From Fictibacillus norfolkensis (lineage in GTDB: Bacteria > Bacillota > Bacilli > Bacillales > Fictibacillaceae): DNA of 64,000 nucleotides. Location of the stretch: the NCBI RefSeq assembly GCF_014836645.1, contig NZ_JACSQM010000005.1, positions 186,001 through 250,000 of the forward strand. Reading direction: 5' to 3'. This document shows, one piece after another, positions 18,143-26,992 of the stretch. The first letter of the stretch is position 1. Each line of letters opens with the position of its first letter. Below the pieces are notes generated by a model. The model saw only the letters and a program-made list of their open reading frames with translations. It searched no databases and was not told the origin of the DNA. A program made the translations under genes and the position numbers.

Positions 18143-18180
18143 CGTTTGTTAACCAAAATTTAAATATTAGCTAACAAACG
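18143..18180 (-). promoter_or_regulatory. Inverted repeat in the 5' leader of the peptide-import operon
   Basis: Perfect 9-bp arms CGTTTGTTA (18143-18151) and TAACAAACG (18172-18180) separated by 20 bp, between the predicted promoter and dppB. It could be an operator or an RNA hairpin; no T tract follows. Confidence 0.5.
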
Positions 18181-18196
18181 TTTAATATTGTTTCTG

Positions 18197-18225
18197 ATTA
18201 TAAAATATATTCAGAATATTTTCTA
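18197..18225 (-). promoter_or_regulatory. Candidate promoter with CodY box for the peptide-import operon
   Basis: On the minus strand TAGAAA (18220-18225) and TATAAT (18197-18202) are 17 bp apart. The 15 bases at 18206-18220 match the CodY consensus AATTTTCWGAAAATT at 12 positions, including the whole TTCWGAA core, and sit between the two promoter elements. CodY represses dpp in Bacillus subtilis, so GTP/branched-chain amino-acid control is a reasonable inference. Confidence 0.55.
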
Positions 18226-18381
18226 TATAAAATCATAATTTGGTTCTTTGTTCCCGCACCTATGTAAAGAGACATAAACTAATGCACTACTAAACGTTCT
18301 TGAGATAGGAGAATGCACCTAGTTGGGTTTGTTTCATGATATTTATTTGAGTGGGTTGTAAATGGGAGACTTTTGAATGCA

Positions 18382-18490
18382 GTGGATTTCCGTTTCAGGT
18401 GTTTTGGTTTTTTTGTGGGGTGAAAGGTAAGCCCCTTTCCGCTTTGGACGCTTTGGGGCTCGGATTACCAAGGGGGAGGGCGTGAGTGGA
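18382..18490 (+). repeat. Possible decayed copy of the 128-bp palindromic element
   Basis: GTGGATTTCCGTTTCAGGTG matches the left end of the intact copies, but the rest is diverged (runs of T and G, then GGGGCTCGG). The remainder of the 18226-18551 gap shows nothing else I can recognise. Confidence 0.35.
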
Positions 18491-18551
18491 CAATTAGCTT
18501 GAATCGATGCTTTTCGTTAACATAATTTCATGAAATACTGAATCTTCTATG

Positions 18552-18920
18552 TCATTGCTTAAACTTTAATCTAACAGTTTCTGGTTCTCTTCCTTGCTTA
18601 GTAAGAATTACAATAGCTTCATAATCATTTTTCCATTCCACAGTTATTTTGTCTGGTATTTTTGTTTTCATAATACTTTTGTTATCGTAATTAATTACAA
18701 TGGTAGGGTCGGGAAAATCATCTTTCTTAACTATCTCGATTGAATTTGTTTTATTAGGAGACTGGCTTACCTTTAACTGAGTTTCTTGAGAAGATGAAAT
18801 AAACCAAGCTACTATTAAAATAACGAAGATTCCTAAAGTGACTACACTGAAAAAACAGCCAATTTTAGTTAAGAATTTCGTTTTTTCTCGTTCTACGTGG
18901 TGATTGTCATTCCAACTCAT
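18552..18920 (-). CDS. DUF5412-like membrane-anchored protein
   Basis: 122-residue protein with one membrane segment (about residues 20-45) and an extracytoplasmic domain. SPNKTNSIEIV followed by an Asp-Pro-rich turn and beta strands resembles DUF5412 proteins of Bacillaceae, whose function is unknown. AAGGAC lies 8 nt before ATG 18920. It stands alone between two large non-coding gaps and has low GC content compared with the peptide-import operon. Confidence 0.65.
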   Translation of the reverse strand: MSWNDNHHVEREKTKFLTKIGCFFSVVTLGIFVILIVAWFISSSQETQLKVSQSPNKTNSIEIVKKDDFPDPTIVINYDNKSIMKTKIPDKITVEWKNDYEAIVILTKQGREPETVRLKFKQ

Positions 18921-19095
18921 TATTATTGTCCTTTCTTATCTACAATTAAGTGCTACACATTGAATTTTGTTAACCTCAAACTACCATACTAGTCTGTTAT
19001 TTTAAATACAGATGATGTTAATAGGAATTTTTTCACTTAGTTCTAGTCGAAACTAGTATTTTCTGACACACATATAGCAGTTGACTGAAATAACA

Positions 19096-19138
19096 AAAGA
19101 GGATTCGATATGGATTGTGTCCATTTCGAATCCTCTTT
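19096..19138 (-). terminator. Strong hairpin, probable terminator of the Lrp-type gene
   Basis: 13-bp perfect stem AAAGAGGATTCGA / TCGAATCCTCTTT (19096-19108 with 19126-19138) with further inner pairing; on the minus strand a T-rich stretch follows. It is separated from the lrp-like gene by repeat copy R1. Confidence 0.7.
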
Positions 19139-19202
19139 GTATTCTTTATAGTTCGTTCTTTTCTAAAAGATTGTTGCCTTAAACTCCTTGTCACCTTTGA
19201 CA

Positions 19203-19331
19203 ATTGATTGGAGTGGAAGGTGTGAGACTCCTACGGGACAGGCGGGCAGCTGAGACACTTAAGAGTGAAACGTACGAATGTGGCTCAGCGCCTGCCCCGT
19301 GGAAAGCGAGCAACCTGGAACGGAAATCAAC
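19203..19331 (-). repeat. 128-bp palindromic intergenic element, copy R1
   Basis: Runs from TTGATTGGAGTGGAAGG to GAACGGAAATCAAC. The two halves are imperfect inverted repeats (GGGACAGGCGGGCAG against CTGCCCCG), so the element can fold into one long hairpin. It lies 34 bp after the Lrp-family stop codon. The 18921-19095 gap shows nothing else. Confidence 0.85.
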
Positions 19332-19365
19332 ACTTCCAAAAGCAACAAAGTTTACGAAAACAGCC

Positions 19366-19815
19366 TTATAGTTTTAGCCCTGATCGGCTCTTGAATCTTC
19401 TGAGTAGAATATGTGATTCTACTCTGGAAATACCTTTGATGCCATACAGTTCATTATTGATAAACTTCTCTAACGAAGGAAAATCTTCTACCAATACGTG
19501 CATATGTAATGTGCTTGGTCCTGTCATCTGGTAGCAGCTTGCGACACTTGGGTTATTTACGAGTTTCTCTGCTACTTTTACTAAATAGGCTGGTTCACAA
19601 TCCACTTCAAAGAAAGCTGAAACGGTCTTACCTGCTGCTTCTGAATCAATCACCACACTGAATTTTTCTATAACTCCTGCTTTTCTCATCTGATTAACAC
19701 GTTCGCGAACAGATACACGCGAAAGGCTTAATTCCTTACCGATCTCTGCATAAGACATTCTGCCGTCTTGTGTTAATAACTCTAATATTTTTCGATCTGT
19801 ATCATCTATTTTCAA
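19366..19815 (-). CDS. Lrp/AsnC-family transcriptional regulator
   Basis: 149-residue feast/famine regulator. The N-terminal winged HTH is KIDDTDRKILELL...MSYAEIGKELSLSRVSVRERV; the C-terminal RAM/AsnC ligand-binding domain includes FEVDCEPAYLVKVAEKL and the VASCYQMTGPSTLHMHV strand where amino acids bind in relatives. TTG 19815 (reading MKIDDTDRK) with GGTGA 6 nt upstream fits the family start; an ATG at 19875 would add 20 atypical residues. Divergently placed from yhfH and the glyoxylate genes, which it may control (inference). Confidence 0.9.
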   Translation of the reverse strand: MKIDDTDRKILELLTQDGRMSYAEIGKELSLSRVSVRERVNQMRKAGVIEKFSVVIDSEAAGKTVSAFFEVDCEPAYLVKVAEKLVNNPSVASCYQMTGPSTLHMHVLVEDFPSLEKFINNELYGIKGISRVESHILLRRFKSRSGLKL

Positions 19816-20010
19816 ATCAATCACCACACTTACTTTGAATGAATTCATTGTAAGCGTTATTTTCTCAAAATTCAAATAAGGGTTAAAAAATGCAATGGAT
19901 TTTATACTGTATTACAACAGTTTTAAAATATTCAATACATTCCCACAAACCCAGTTATATCAATGATAAACAGCTGGACAAATGACTCAATTTTATAAAA
20001 AACGCAAAAA

Positions 20011-20056
20011 TGTTATAAAACAGGTGTTGCAAAATATAATCTGTTATAATACAATG
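20011..20056 (+). promoter_or_regulatory. AT-rich regulatory region before yhfH
   Basis: Two TATAAT hexamers (20035-20040 and 20045-20050) and repeated TGTTATAA-like motifs (20011, 20043) lie in the lrp/yhfH divergent gap. No convincing -35 was found. The repeats may be binding sites for the divergent Lrp-type protein. Confidence 0.4.
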
Positions 20057-20096
20057 CATTATAATCAAATCAATAACAAAACAGGAGGAATTTAAA

Positions 20097-20228
20097 ATGA
20101 AAAATTACTTGGAGCTTCACCGTAATATCCCTAAGAAGACGTGTGCGGAGTGTGGATGTGTAATCGAGGAACAACATGAATCTTATCTTTATGAGTGCGA
20201 GCGCTGCATGGGAAAACACGAGAGGTAA
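20097..20228 (+). CDS. yhfH: YhfH family small zinc-ribbon protein
   Basis: 43-residue protein with two Cys pairs, CAECGC and CERC, about 20 residues apart, a likely zinc ribbon. The spacing and the core CxxCGxxIEEQHE match Bacillus YhfH (PF14149), of unknown function. AGGAGGAATTTAAA gives an ideal ribosome site 8 nt from ATG. The stop codon lies inside the hairpin AGAGGTAAA/TTTACCTCT (20221-20242), which has its T run in the loop and may be an attenuator rather than a terminator. The malate synthase gene starts 84 bp downstream. Confidence 0.85.
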   Translation: MKNYLELHRNIPKKTCAECGCVIEEQHESYLYECERCMGKHER

Positions 20229-20244
20229 ATTTTTTTACCTCTTC

Positions 20245-20256
20245 TGTTATATAACA
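20245..20256. promoter_or_regulatory. Perfect palindrome TGTTATATAACA before malate synthase
   Basis: 12-bp perfect palindrome between yhfH and aceB, similar to the TGTTATAA motifs upstream of yhfH. A possible operator; no regulator can be assigned. Confidence 0.4.
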
Positions 20257-20311
20257 ATAGTATTATAACTACATCTGTTTAATAACATGTTCAGAAAGGA
20301 CTGTGTAATAA

Positions 20312-21901
20312 GTGACGATTGAAACTACTAATCTACAAGTGTTAGGCGACATTACCCCAGCGTATGAAAAAATATTAACACCAGGTAGCATTCTTTTCTT
20401 AAAATCATTGCACCTTCACTTTAACAACACCCGCAAAGAACTTCTGAAACAACGTAAAGCTAGGCAAAGTGAAATTGATGCTGGGATCATGCCCACCTTT
20501 TTACCGGAAACCGAACATATCCGTAACAGTGATTGGACCATCTCACCACTTCCACAAGATCTTCAAGACCGACGAGTAGAGATAACAGGTCCTGTTGACC
20601 GCAAGATGGTGATCAACGCGCTTAACTCAGGAGCTAAGCTTTTCATGGCAGATCTTGAAGATTCCAACTCTCCAACTTGGGAGAATACGATTGATGGTCA
20701 GATTAACTTAAAGGATGCCGTTAACCGTTCTATTTCTTTTGATAATGGAAACGGAAAAACGTATACATTGAACGAAAAGATCGCCACGCTCATCGTACGA
20801 CCTCGCGGCTGGCATCTTGAAGAAAAACATATCGTTGTCGACAACGAACCGATGTCTGGTAGCTTAGTAGATTTTGGCCTTTATTTTTACCACAATGTAA
20901 AGACACTGATCGAAAACGGGTCAGGACCTTATTTCTATCTTCCTAAAATGGAAAGTCATAAAGAAGCTCGCCTTTGGAACGATGTGTTTATTTACGCACA
21001 AGAACAGCTAGGGATTCCACGAGGTACGATTAAATCAACTGTACTCATCGAGACCATTGTTGCGGCTTTTGAGATGGACGAAATTTTATACGAACTTCGT
21101 GAACATTCCGCAGGTGTAAACTGTGGTCGATGGGATTATATTTTCAGCTATATTAAGAAGTTCCGTAATCAGCCACACGTTATTCTTCCTGACCGTTCGC
21201 TCGTTACGATGACTGTTCCGTTCATGAGATCCTACTCTCTTTTGGCAATCAAGACGTGTCATAAACGAAACGCTCCTGCGATCGGTGGAATGGCGGCACA
21301 GATTCCAATCAAAAATGATGAAGCCGCAAACGCTGCTGCTTTTGAAAAAGTGCGTGCTGACAAAGAGCGCGAGGCTTCTGACGGTCATGACGGGACATGG
21401 GTCGCCCATCCGGGACTCGTGCCTGTTGCTATGGACGTTTTTGACCGAATCATGCCAACACCTAATCAGATCGATCGAAAACGTGAAGATGTAGTCGTAA
21501 CGGCTGATGATTTAGTGGCTGTACCAGAAGGCGAAATCACAGAAGAAGGTTTGCGCGTCAACATTAGTGTTGGCATCCAATACATCGCTTCTTGGCTAAG
21601 AGGTAAAGGAGCTGCACCGATCAACCACCTCATGGAAGATGCAGCTACTGCAGAAATCTCACGAGCTCAAGTATGGCAATGGATCAGACACCCTAAAGGC
21701 ATTTTACGTGACGGCCGCAAAGTGACGTTCGAGCTGGTAGAGGAACTAAAGTTGCAGGAAGTTCAAAAGCTGAAGCAAGGAATGAATGAGGAATCATTCA
21801 ATTCTGGTCGTTTTAGGGAAGCTGTCGAGCTGTTTGATGAGCTGATTCGCGATGATGAGTTTCAAGATTTCTTGACCAATCGAGGTTATGAGGTATTGTA
21901 G
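20312..21901 (+). CDS. aceB: Malate synthase A
   Basis: 529-residue enzyme that condenses glyoxylate with acetyl-CoA to malate, the second step of the glyoxylate bypass. The family signature [19 protein letters not shown] is intact near residue 265, with [13 protein letters not shown] (Mg/glyoxylate site) near residue 110 and HPKGILRDG near 465. The start is GTG 20312, 11 nt after AAAGGA; no closer ATG gives the family N-terminus. Isocitrate lyase follows after a 267-bp gap that contains repeat copy R2, so the pair may be cotranscribed. Confidence 0.96.
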   Translation: MTIETTNLQVLGDITPAYEKILTPGSILFLKSLHLHFNNTRKELLKQRKARQSEIDAGIMPTFLPETEHIRNSDWTISPLPQDLQDRRVEITGPVDRKMVINALNSGAKLFMADLEDSNSPTWENTIDGQINLKDAVNRSISFDNGNGKTYTLNEKIATLIVRPRGWHLEEKHIVVDNEPMSGSLVDFGLYFYHNVKTLIENGSGPYFYLPKMESHKEARLWNDVFIYAQEQLGIPRGTIKSTVLIETIVAAFEMDEILYELREHSAGVNCGRWDYIFSYIKKFRNQPHVILPDRSLVTMTVPFMRSYSLLAIKTCHKRNAPAIGGMAAQIPIKNDEAANAAAFEKVRADKEREASDGHDGTWVAHPGLVPVAMDVFDRIMPTPNQIDRKREDVVVTADDLVAVPEGEITEEGLRVNISVGIQYIASWLRGKGAAPINHLMEDAATAEISRAQVWQWIRHPKGILRDGRKVTFELVEELKLQEVQKLKQGMNEESFNSGRFREAVELFDELIRDDEFQDFLTNRGYEVL

Positions 21902-21929
21902 GTCTTATTTCTTGCTGCTTTTGGAAGTG

Positions 21930-22057
21930 GTTGATTTCCGCTCCAGGTTGCTCGCTTTCCGCGGGGCAGGCGGTGAGCCACTTGCCGCTTTGCGCCCTTA
22001 AGTGTCTCACCTGACCGCTTGTCCCGCAGGAGTCGGCAACCTTCCGCTCCAATCAAC
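21930..22057 (+). repeat. 128-bp palindromic intergenic element, copy R2
   Basis: Begins GTTGATTTCCGCTCCAGG and ends CCGCTCCAATCAAC; exactly 128 bp. It separates aceB from aceA and could act as an RNA hairpin in their shared transcript. Confidence 0.9.
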
Positions 22058-22168
22058 TGGTCAATGAAGAAATAAAACTTAGACGATCGAAAATCACGCA
22101 GTTTTTCAGATCAACCTTTAAGAAAACACGATTTCAAAAATACTATGAAAACTTAAGGAGAGAGATAA

Positions 22169-23455
22169 ATGAATCAATCACGTGTGGAGAAATTACAGGA
22201 TATGTGGCAAAATGAAGAGCGCTGGTCAGGAGTTCAGCGCCCTTATACAGCAGAAGAGGTTATTCGCTTACGCGGATCTATTGATATCGAGCATACACTT
22301 GCTAAAAAGGGTGCCGAAAAATTTTGGGATCTCCTTCAGAACGAAACATATGTAAACGCTTTAGGAGCACTAACGGGCAATCAGGCTGTTCAGCAAGCTA
22401 AGGCAGGTCTGAAAGCCGTATACTTAAGCGGTTGGCAGGTCGCAGCAGATGCCAACCTTTCTGGAAACATGTATCCTGATCAAAGTTTGTATCCGGCAAA
22501 CTCTGTGCCACACGTGGTAAAACGCATCAACTCTGCTCTTCAGCGCGCTGATCAGATTCAGCACATGGAAGGCGGAGACGAAGTCGATTACTTCCTCCCG
22601 ATCGTTGCAGATGCAGAAGCTGGTTTTGGCGGACAACTGAACGTGTTCGAACTGATGAAAGGTATGATTGAATCTGGAGCGTCGGCTGTTCATTTTGAAG
22701 ATCAGTTATCTTCTGAGAAAAAGTGCGGACATCTAGGTGGAAAAGTACTGTTGCCGACGATGACGGCAGTACGTAACTTGATCTCTGCTCGTCTGGCAGC
22801 AGATGTAATGGGAACACCAACAATCCTGATCGCACGTACGGATGCTGATGCGGCAGACTTGATCACTAGTGACATCGATCCAGTCGATCGCGCTTTTATT
22901 ACAGGTGAGCGAACTGCTGAAGGCTTTTACCGTACGAATGCTGGGCTTGATCAAGCGATCGCACGCGGTCTTGCCTATGCACCTTATGCGGATTTGATCT
23001 GGTGCGAAACGAGTGAACCGAACCTAGAACAAGCGCAGCGTTTTGCAGATGCGATCCACGAGCAGTTTCCTGGTAAACTATTAGCTTACAACTGTTCTCC
23101 TTCTTTTAACTGGAAAAAGAAGCTAGATGACGCAACGATTGAAACGTTCCAGCAGCAGCTTGCAGCAATGGGCTATAAGTTCCAGTTCGTAACGTTGGCA
23201 GGCTTCCACGCACTGAACCATAGCATGTTCGAACTAGCAAAAGGCTATAAAGCGAGAGGCATGGGTGCTTATTCTGAGCTGCAGCAAAGAGAGTTTGATA
23301 GTGAGATCGATGGCTATACGGCAACTCGCCACCAGCGTGAAGTAGGAACAGGCTATTTTGATGAAGTAACACAGCTCGTTTCGGGTGGTACAGCTTCAAC
23401 AACGGCTCTTAAAGGATCTACAGAAGAAGACCAATTTCAATCACAAAAAGCGTAG
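22169..23455 (+). CDS. aceA: Isocitrate lyase
   Basis: 428-residue enzyme that splits isocitrate into succinate and glyoxylate, first step of the glyoxylate bypass. The signature [11 protein letters not shown] is present, with catalytic Cys186. [20 protein letters not shown] and [15 protein letters not shown] are conserved metal/substrate regions. Length matches the standard bacterial enzyme. AAGGAGAGA precedes ATG 22169. With aceB it permits growth on acetate or fatty acids. Confidence 0.97.
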   Translation: MNQSRVEKLQDMWQNEERWSGVQRPYTAEEVIRLRGSIDIEHTLAKKGAEKFWDLLQNETYVNALGALTGNQAVQQAKAGLKAVYLSGWQVAADANLSGNMYPDQSLYPANSVPHVVKRINSALQRADQIQHMEGGDEVDYFLPIVADAEAGFGGQLNVFELMKGMIESGASAVHFEDQLSSEKKCGHLGGKVLLPTMTAVRNLISARLAADVMGTPTILIARTDADAADLITSDIDPVDRAFITGERTAEGFYRTNAGLDQAIARGLAYAPYADLIWCETSEPNLEQAQRFADAIHEQFPGKLLAYNCSPSFNWKKKLDDATIETFQQQLAAMGYKFQFVTLAGFHALNHSMFELAKGYKARGMGAYSELQQREFDSEIDGYTATRHQREVGTGYFDEVTQLVSGGTASTTALKGSTEEDQFQSQKA

Positions 23456-23487
23456 AGATAGAATCATTGGATAGGAGATATATAGAG

Positions 23488-23522
23488 AAAGGACAGGTGC
23501 AGAGCCCCTTGTCCTTTTTATT
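23488..23522 (+). terminator. Terminator of the aceBA genes
   Basis: Stem AAAGGACA (23488-23495) with TGTCCTTT (23510-23517) plus inner GG/CC pairs, ending in a T run. Confidence 0.85.
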
Positions 23523-23534
23523 TGCATGTAGAAT

Positions 23535-23658
23535 TGTCGAAAGGCCTATATATAATTTTGAGGGACTATAAATTTTTTTAAAGGACTATAAAAAGATTGG
23601 AAGGACTATAAAAAATGTTTTAGGGCTTATAAACTACTTTTTAGGGCCTATAAATAAG
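23535..23658 (-). repeat. 20/21-bp phased repeat array B
   Basis: TATAWA cores at 23547, 23567, 23587, 23607, 23628 and 23649: spacing 20, 20, 20, 21, 21. The units run AAGGCCTATA, GGGACTATAAA, AGGACTATAAA, AGGACTATAAA, AGGGCTTATAAA, AGGGCCTATAAA. The left edge is the box TGTCGAAAGG. It lies between convergent aceA and the ABC permease. The same unit order occurs in array C. Confidence 0.92.
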
Positions 23659-23670
23659 TTTTTACCTATT

Positions 23671-23707
23671 AAAAAAGGGACAACTCCCAAAACTGAGAGT
23701 CATCCCT
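23671..23707 (-). terminator. Terminator of the ABC-2 exporter operon
   Basis: Minus strand AGGGATGACTCTC pairs with GGGAGTTGTCCCT (two GU pairs) then TTTTTT. Confidence 0.9.
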
Positions 23708-23714
23708 ACAACCT

Positions 23715-24674
23715 TTAAGCTTTTACATCGCGTTTTTGGAATACCGTAAACGTAATCGCGAGCATGATCACCGTGTATACCGCGAGCACACTGATGGAGA
23801 ACGGTAGTGTTAAATCCTTGATCATCTGGTTCTGTCCATCAATCAATACACTAAGATCCATATTGGCAAACAATGTGTAGATCACCCAATCTTTTGTAGC
23901 AAGAAGTGCAACAATCGTATTTCCTGCAAACATCGTAAACAGTGCCACACCGATTGCGACCGAGTTACTCATGAACAAGGTTGAGATCATGAATGACATG
24001 GCTACGAGTGCTGTTAATTCGATAAATTCTACTCCAATGTTAGCAAACACGTACTCCACGATCAGCCTTTCTTTCACTTGCCCATCTTCTGCTGTTATCA
24101 AGTACGACTGATCCATGCCTCCAAATCCATAGGCAAGGCCACCAACGAGCCATGTCACTAAGATGACAACGAGCCACATCAAGAACGCAAAGCCAAGTGT
24201 TGCAACGAATTTCGATAAAAGAATCTTCCACCTGCTATAAGGGCGGATCAGAAGCATCTTGATCGTCCCTTTTGCAAATTCATTAGATACAATATCACTA
24301 GCCACTACGATTACAAACAATCCGATAAAAATTGATATCCAAGCCATATCTTTCATGAACTGCCATGCTGTTGTTTCATAAGGAGAAATATCATTAGCGA
24401 TGGCGTATTCGTTCTGCTTGATGTTTGATTCTAACATATCGATATAGATTTCATTATCGTTGTTTTTCTTTGCTTCATCCAGCGCTTTTTGGTCATCCTT
24501 AACCGTTTGCGTCAGCTCTTGCTTCCAATTTTCGTTCACTTCTACATCTGTTGTTACTTTGTCATAAACAGCGATACCGATAATGATAACGATTGGGATG
24601 GCAAGGAAGATCCATGTACGTGTACGGCTAAAGATTTTAATCCACTCATTCGTTAACAGGGACAGCCACTTCAT
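23715..24674 (-). CDS. ABC-2 type transporter permease
   Basis: 319-residue membrane subunit of an export-type ABC transporter. N-terminal LLTNEWIKIFSRTRTWIFL is the typical lead into the first helix; then an extracytoplasmic loop of about 80 charged residues and five more helices. SNEFAKGTIKMLLIRPYSRWKILLSKF is the cytoplasmic coupling loop of ABC-2 permeases. Its start overlaps the ATPase gene by 29 bp, so the two are coupled. The layout resembles Bacillus YhcI/BcrB proteins; the cargo is unknown. Confidence 0.9.
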   Translation of the reverse strand: MKWLSLLTNEWIKIFSRTRTWIFLAIPIVIIIGIAVYDKVTTDVEVNENWKQELTQTVKDDQKALDEAKKNNDNEIYIDMLESNIKQNEYAIANDISPYETTAWQFMKDMAWISIFIGLFVIVVASDIVSNEFAKGTIKMLLIRPYSRWKILLSKFVATLGFAFLMWLVVILVTWLVGGLAYGFGGMDQSYLITAEDGQVKERLIVEYVFANIGVEFIELTALVAMSFMISTLFMSNSVAIGVALFTMFAGNTIVALLATKDWVIYTLFANMDLSVLIDGQNQMIKDLTLPFSISVLAVYTVIMLAITFTVFQKRDVKA

Positions 24675-25596
24675 TCAGATCTCCCCCTTTCTTTGTCATT
24701 TCTAAGAATCGTTCTTCGAGTGTCTTCGTTTTACGTTGGATGCCCACAACGAGAACGCCTGCTAGAACAAGTTGTTTGTTCATTTCAGCTATAAATCGGA
24801 CGTCTGCTGTTTGGACGATCAGTTCTTGACCTGACTCAGTTACGTTCAAATCTTCATTCAAATTAAGAAGGACTTGTTTAGCCTGCGAAACGTCTCCTTC
24901 GATTTTGAAATGAACCTTCACATCGGCTTCGTCATCCTGGTTCAGAATCTCGTCGATACGCATAAGCTTTCCGTGTTGAATAATGGCTACACGGTCACAC
25001 ATCATCTGCATCTCAGCGAGCATGTGTGAAGAAACGACAACAGACGTACCGTTGTTCGCGAGTAGACGTAAATAGTTACGAAGGTCATAGATTCCTTGTG
25101 GATCGAGTCCGTTTGTCGGTTCATCAAGGATTAACACGTTCGGTTTATGTAAAAGTGCCTGAGCTACACCCAGTCGCTGTCTCATACCAAGCGAGTATGT
25201 TTTCACCTTATCGTGAATCGCGTTCTTCAGATCAACGAGGTCAATCACTTCGTCAATTCTTTCCTTCGTCACATCCGGCATGATCCTCGCATATTGCATG
25301 AGGTTTTTATAGCCGGTCATATAATCGTACAGCTGCGGATTTTCAACGATCGCCCCAACGCGTTCCATCGCTTTTTCAAAGTTCCCTCGCAGGTTATCAC
25401 CGTTGATCAAAACGTCTCCGTCCGTGATAGAGATCAGCCCAACGATCATTCGAATCGTTGTTGTCTTACCCGCTCCGTTCGGACCAAGCAGACCGAAAAT
25501 CTCACCTTCTCTTACCGAAAACGAGAGATCATCCACAATGGTCTTGCCTTTGATCTTTTTCGTTAAGTTTTTAAGTTCTAACGTATGTGTTGTCAT
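24646..25596 (-). CDS. ABC transporter ATP-binding protein (BcrA/YhcH type)
   Basis: 316-residue ATPase: Walker A GPNGAGKTT, signature YSLGMRQR, Walker B VLILDEPTNGLD and switch His SSHMLAEM. The C-terminal extension of about 100 residues (SGQELIVQTADVRFIAEMNKQ) is typical of the BcrA-like subfamily, often linked to export of antibiotics or lantibiotics. ATG 25596 (MTTHTLELKNL) is chosen; ATG 25620 is possible and the AGGAGG between them is 13 nt from ATG 25596. Heads a two-gene operon with the permease. Confidence 0.92.
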   Translation of the reverse strand: MTTHTLELKNLTKKIKGKTIVDDLSFSVREGEIFGLLGPNGAGKTTTIRMIVGLISITDGDVLINGDNLRGNFEKAMERVGAIVENPQLYDYMTGYKNLMQYARIMPDVTKERIDEVIDLVDLKNAIHDKVKTYSLGMRQRLGVAQALLHKPNVLILDEPTNGLDPQGIYDLRNYLRLLANNGTSVVVSSHMLAEMQMMCDRVAIIQHGKLMRIDEILNQDDEADVKVHFKIEGDVSQAKQVLLNLNEDLNVTESGQELIVQTADVRFIAEMNKQLVLAGVLVVGIQRKTKTLEERFLEMTKKGGDLNEVAVPVNE

Positions 25597-25693
25597 GTGC
25601 TCCCCAATTCCTCCTATCATAACTCTCTCTTTTCACCAGTAATACGACTGAAACAAAAGAAAAGTTTCGTTAATTTTGTAAATTATTTACTTA

Positions 25694-26617
25694 TCACTTT
25701 AACACTTCTGCTTGCTTTTGGTATATGCTTTTCTCTTTTTTTGTAAGGCGTGTTGAAATAAAAACACCCAGTATAACGAGCACACCTCCAGCTCCTTGAT
25801 ACCATGCGAGTGATTCGTCGATAAAAAGAACGGCAAAAATCGCAGCAAACACAGGGATCAGGTTCAAAAAGACTCCAGCTTTACTCGGCCCGAGCCGCTC
25901 AACCGCTGTATTCCAGGACATGAACGCAACGATCGATGCAAAGATCCCCGTGTAAAGAATGGTTGCGATAGTGCCAAGTGACCATACAATTTCTTTCGTT
26001 TGCATCTCGTGTATGAAAAATGGCAGCAAGATGATGATGCCAAGAAACGCCGTTACAATGAACGTGCTGTATGTAGGGAGAATTCCCGCATATCTGCGAA
26101 TCAGTAGCGAATAGATGCTCCAGCAGATCACAGCTCCGATCACGATTAAGTCACCTTTATTAAACGACAGCTGGAGTAAAACTGTGATTGAGCCTTTTGA
26201 GATAATAAATAGCAGTCCAATGAGTGAAAGCAGGGCTCCTGCAATCTGTTTCGCATTAAGCTTCTCTTTGAGAAAAACAAACGACAATAGGAAGAGCAGA
26301 ATCGGCGTTGATGTGTTAACAATGGATGCATTAATGGACGTCGTAAAGTGCAGAGCGATGTACAGAAGCGTATTAAAACCCGTGATTCCAGTGATCGATA
26401 AGATGAGGACGACTTGCCAGTGCTTTTTTAGCATCTGCCATTCTTTTCGTAAAAATGGTACGGCGAAGGGAAGAAAAATAATGAATGCGGTACACCATCG
26501 CAAAAATGATAGTGTTACAGGTGGTAAACTGCTCGCTATAGCACGTCCGATCACAAAATTACCGCCCCAGATTAAGTTTGCGACCACTAATAGTACATAC
26601 GGGTTAACTTTTTGCAT
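25694..26617 (-). CDS. DMT-family (EamA) transporter
   Basis: 307-residue membrane protein of two five-helix EamA repeats. First repeat starts VVANLIWGGNFVIGRAIA and continues LSFLRWCTAF; the second starts near GDLIVIGAVICWSIYSLLIR and includes AFMSWNTAVERLGPSKAG and LNLIPVFAAI. The family moves metabolites or amino acids; the direction and cargo are not known. ATG 26617 follows a full AGGAGGTGA; a GTG inside that site (26629) was rejected. Divergent from another EamA gene with array D between them. Confidence 0.92.
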   Translation of the reverse strand: MQKVNPYVLLVVANLIWGGNFVIGRAIASSLPPVTLSFLRWCTAFIIFLPFAVPFLRKEWQMLKKHWQVVLILSITGITGFNTLLYIALHFTTSINASIVNTSTPILLFLLSFVFLKEKLNAKQIAGALLSLIGLLFIISKGSITVLLQLSFNKGDLIVIGAVICWSIYSLLIRRYAGILPTYSTFIVTAFLGIIILLPFFIHEMQTKEIVWSLGTIATILYTGIFASIVAFMSWNTAVERLGPSKAGVFLNLIPVFAAIFAVLFIDESLAWYQGAGGVLVILGVFISTRLTKKEKSIYQKQAEVLK

Positions 26618-26640
26618 GGTGTGATTCACCTCCTTTTTTT

Positions 26641-26767
26641 GAGATTAAGTCGTTTTGGGCTTCAATAAGGTCGTTTTCAGAGTAGATTAAGTCTAATCAG
26701 ACACGCATTAAGTCTAAACAGCTACCAATTAAGTCTAAAATCAAAAATAAAGGCGATTCGACAAACC
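26641..26767 (+). repeat. 21-bp phased repeat array D
   Basis: ATTAAGTC cores at 26644, 26665 (ATAAGGTC), 26686, 26707 and 26728, exactly 21 bp apart, followed in phase by the terminal box AAAGGCGATTCGACAAAC (26749-26766). The array lies in the 375-bp divergent gap between two EamA transporter genes. The rest of that gap holds no other recognised feature. Confidence 0.9.
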
Positions 26768-26992
26768 TGTCCATAAAACGTCGCCTGCCAGACCCCTTAA
26801 TCGCCAGCTTCAAAAAACATTTTCTCCCACTATAGCAGACTACCTTTTAAAGTAGATATGGTCATTTCGCCTCAATCTAAACTTTGTAAGCTTTTTTCCT
26901 GTAAATCCACTTTGAATGCTGTACAATGGAAATTAAAACATTTGAAATACTTTACTTTATGAAGTAAAAAGCAGAAGAAAGAAGATGACATA

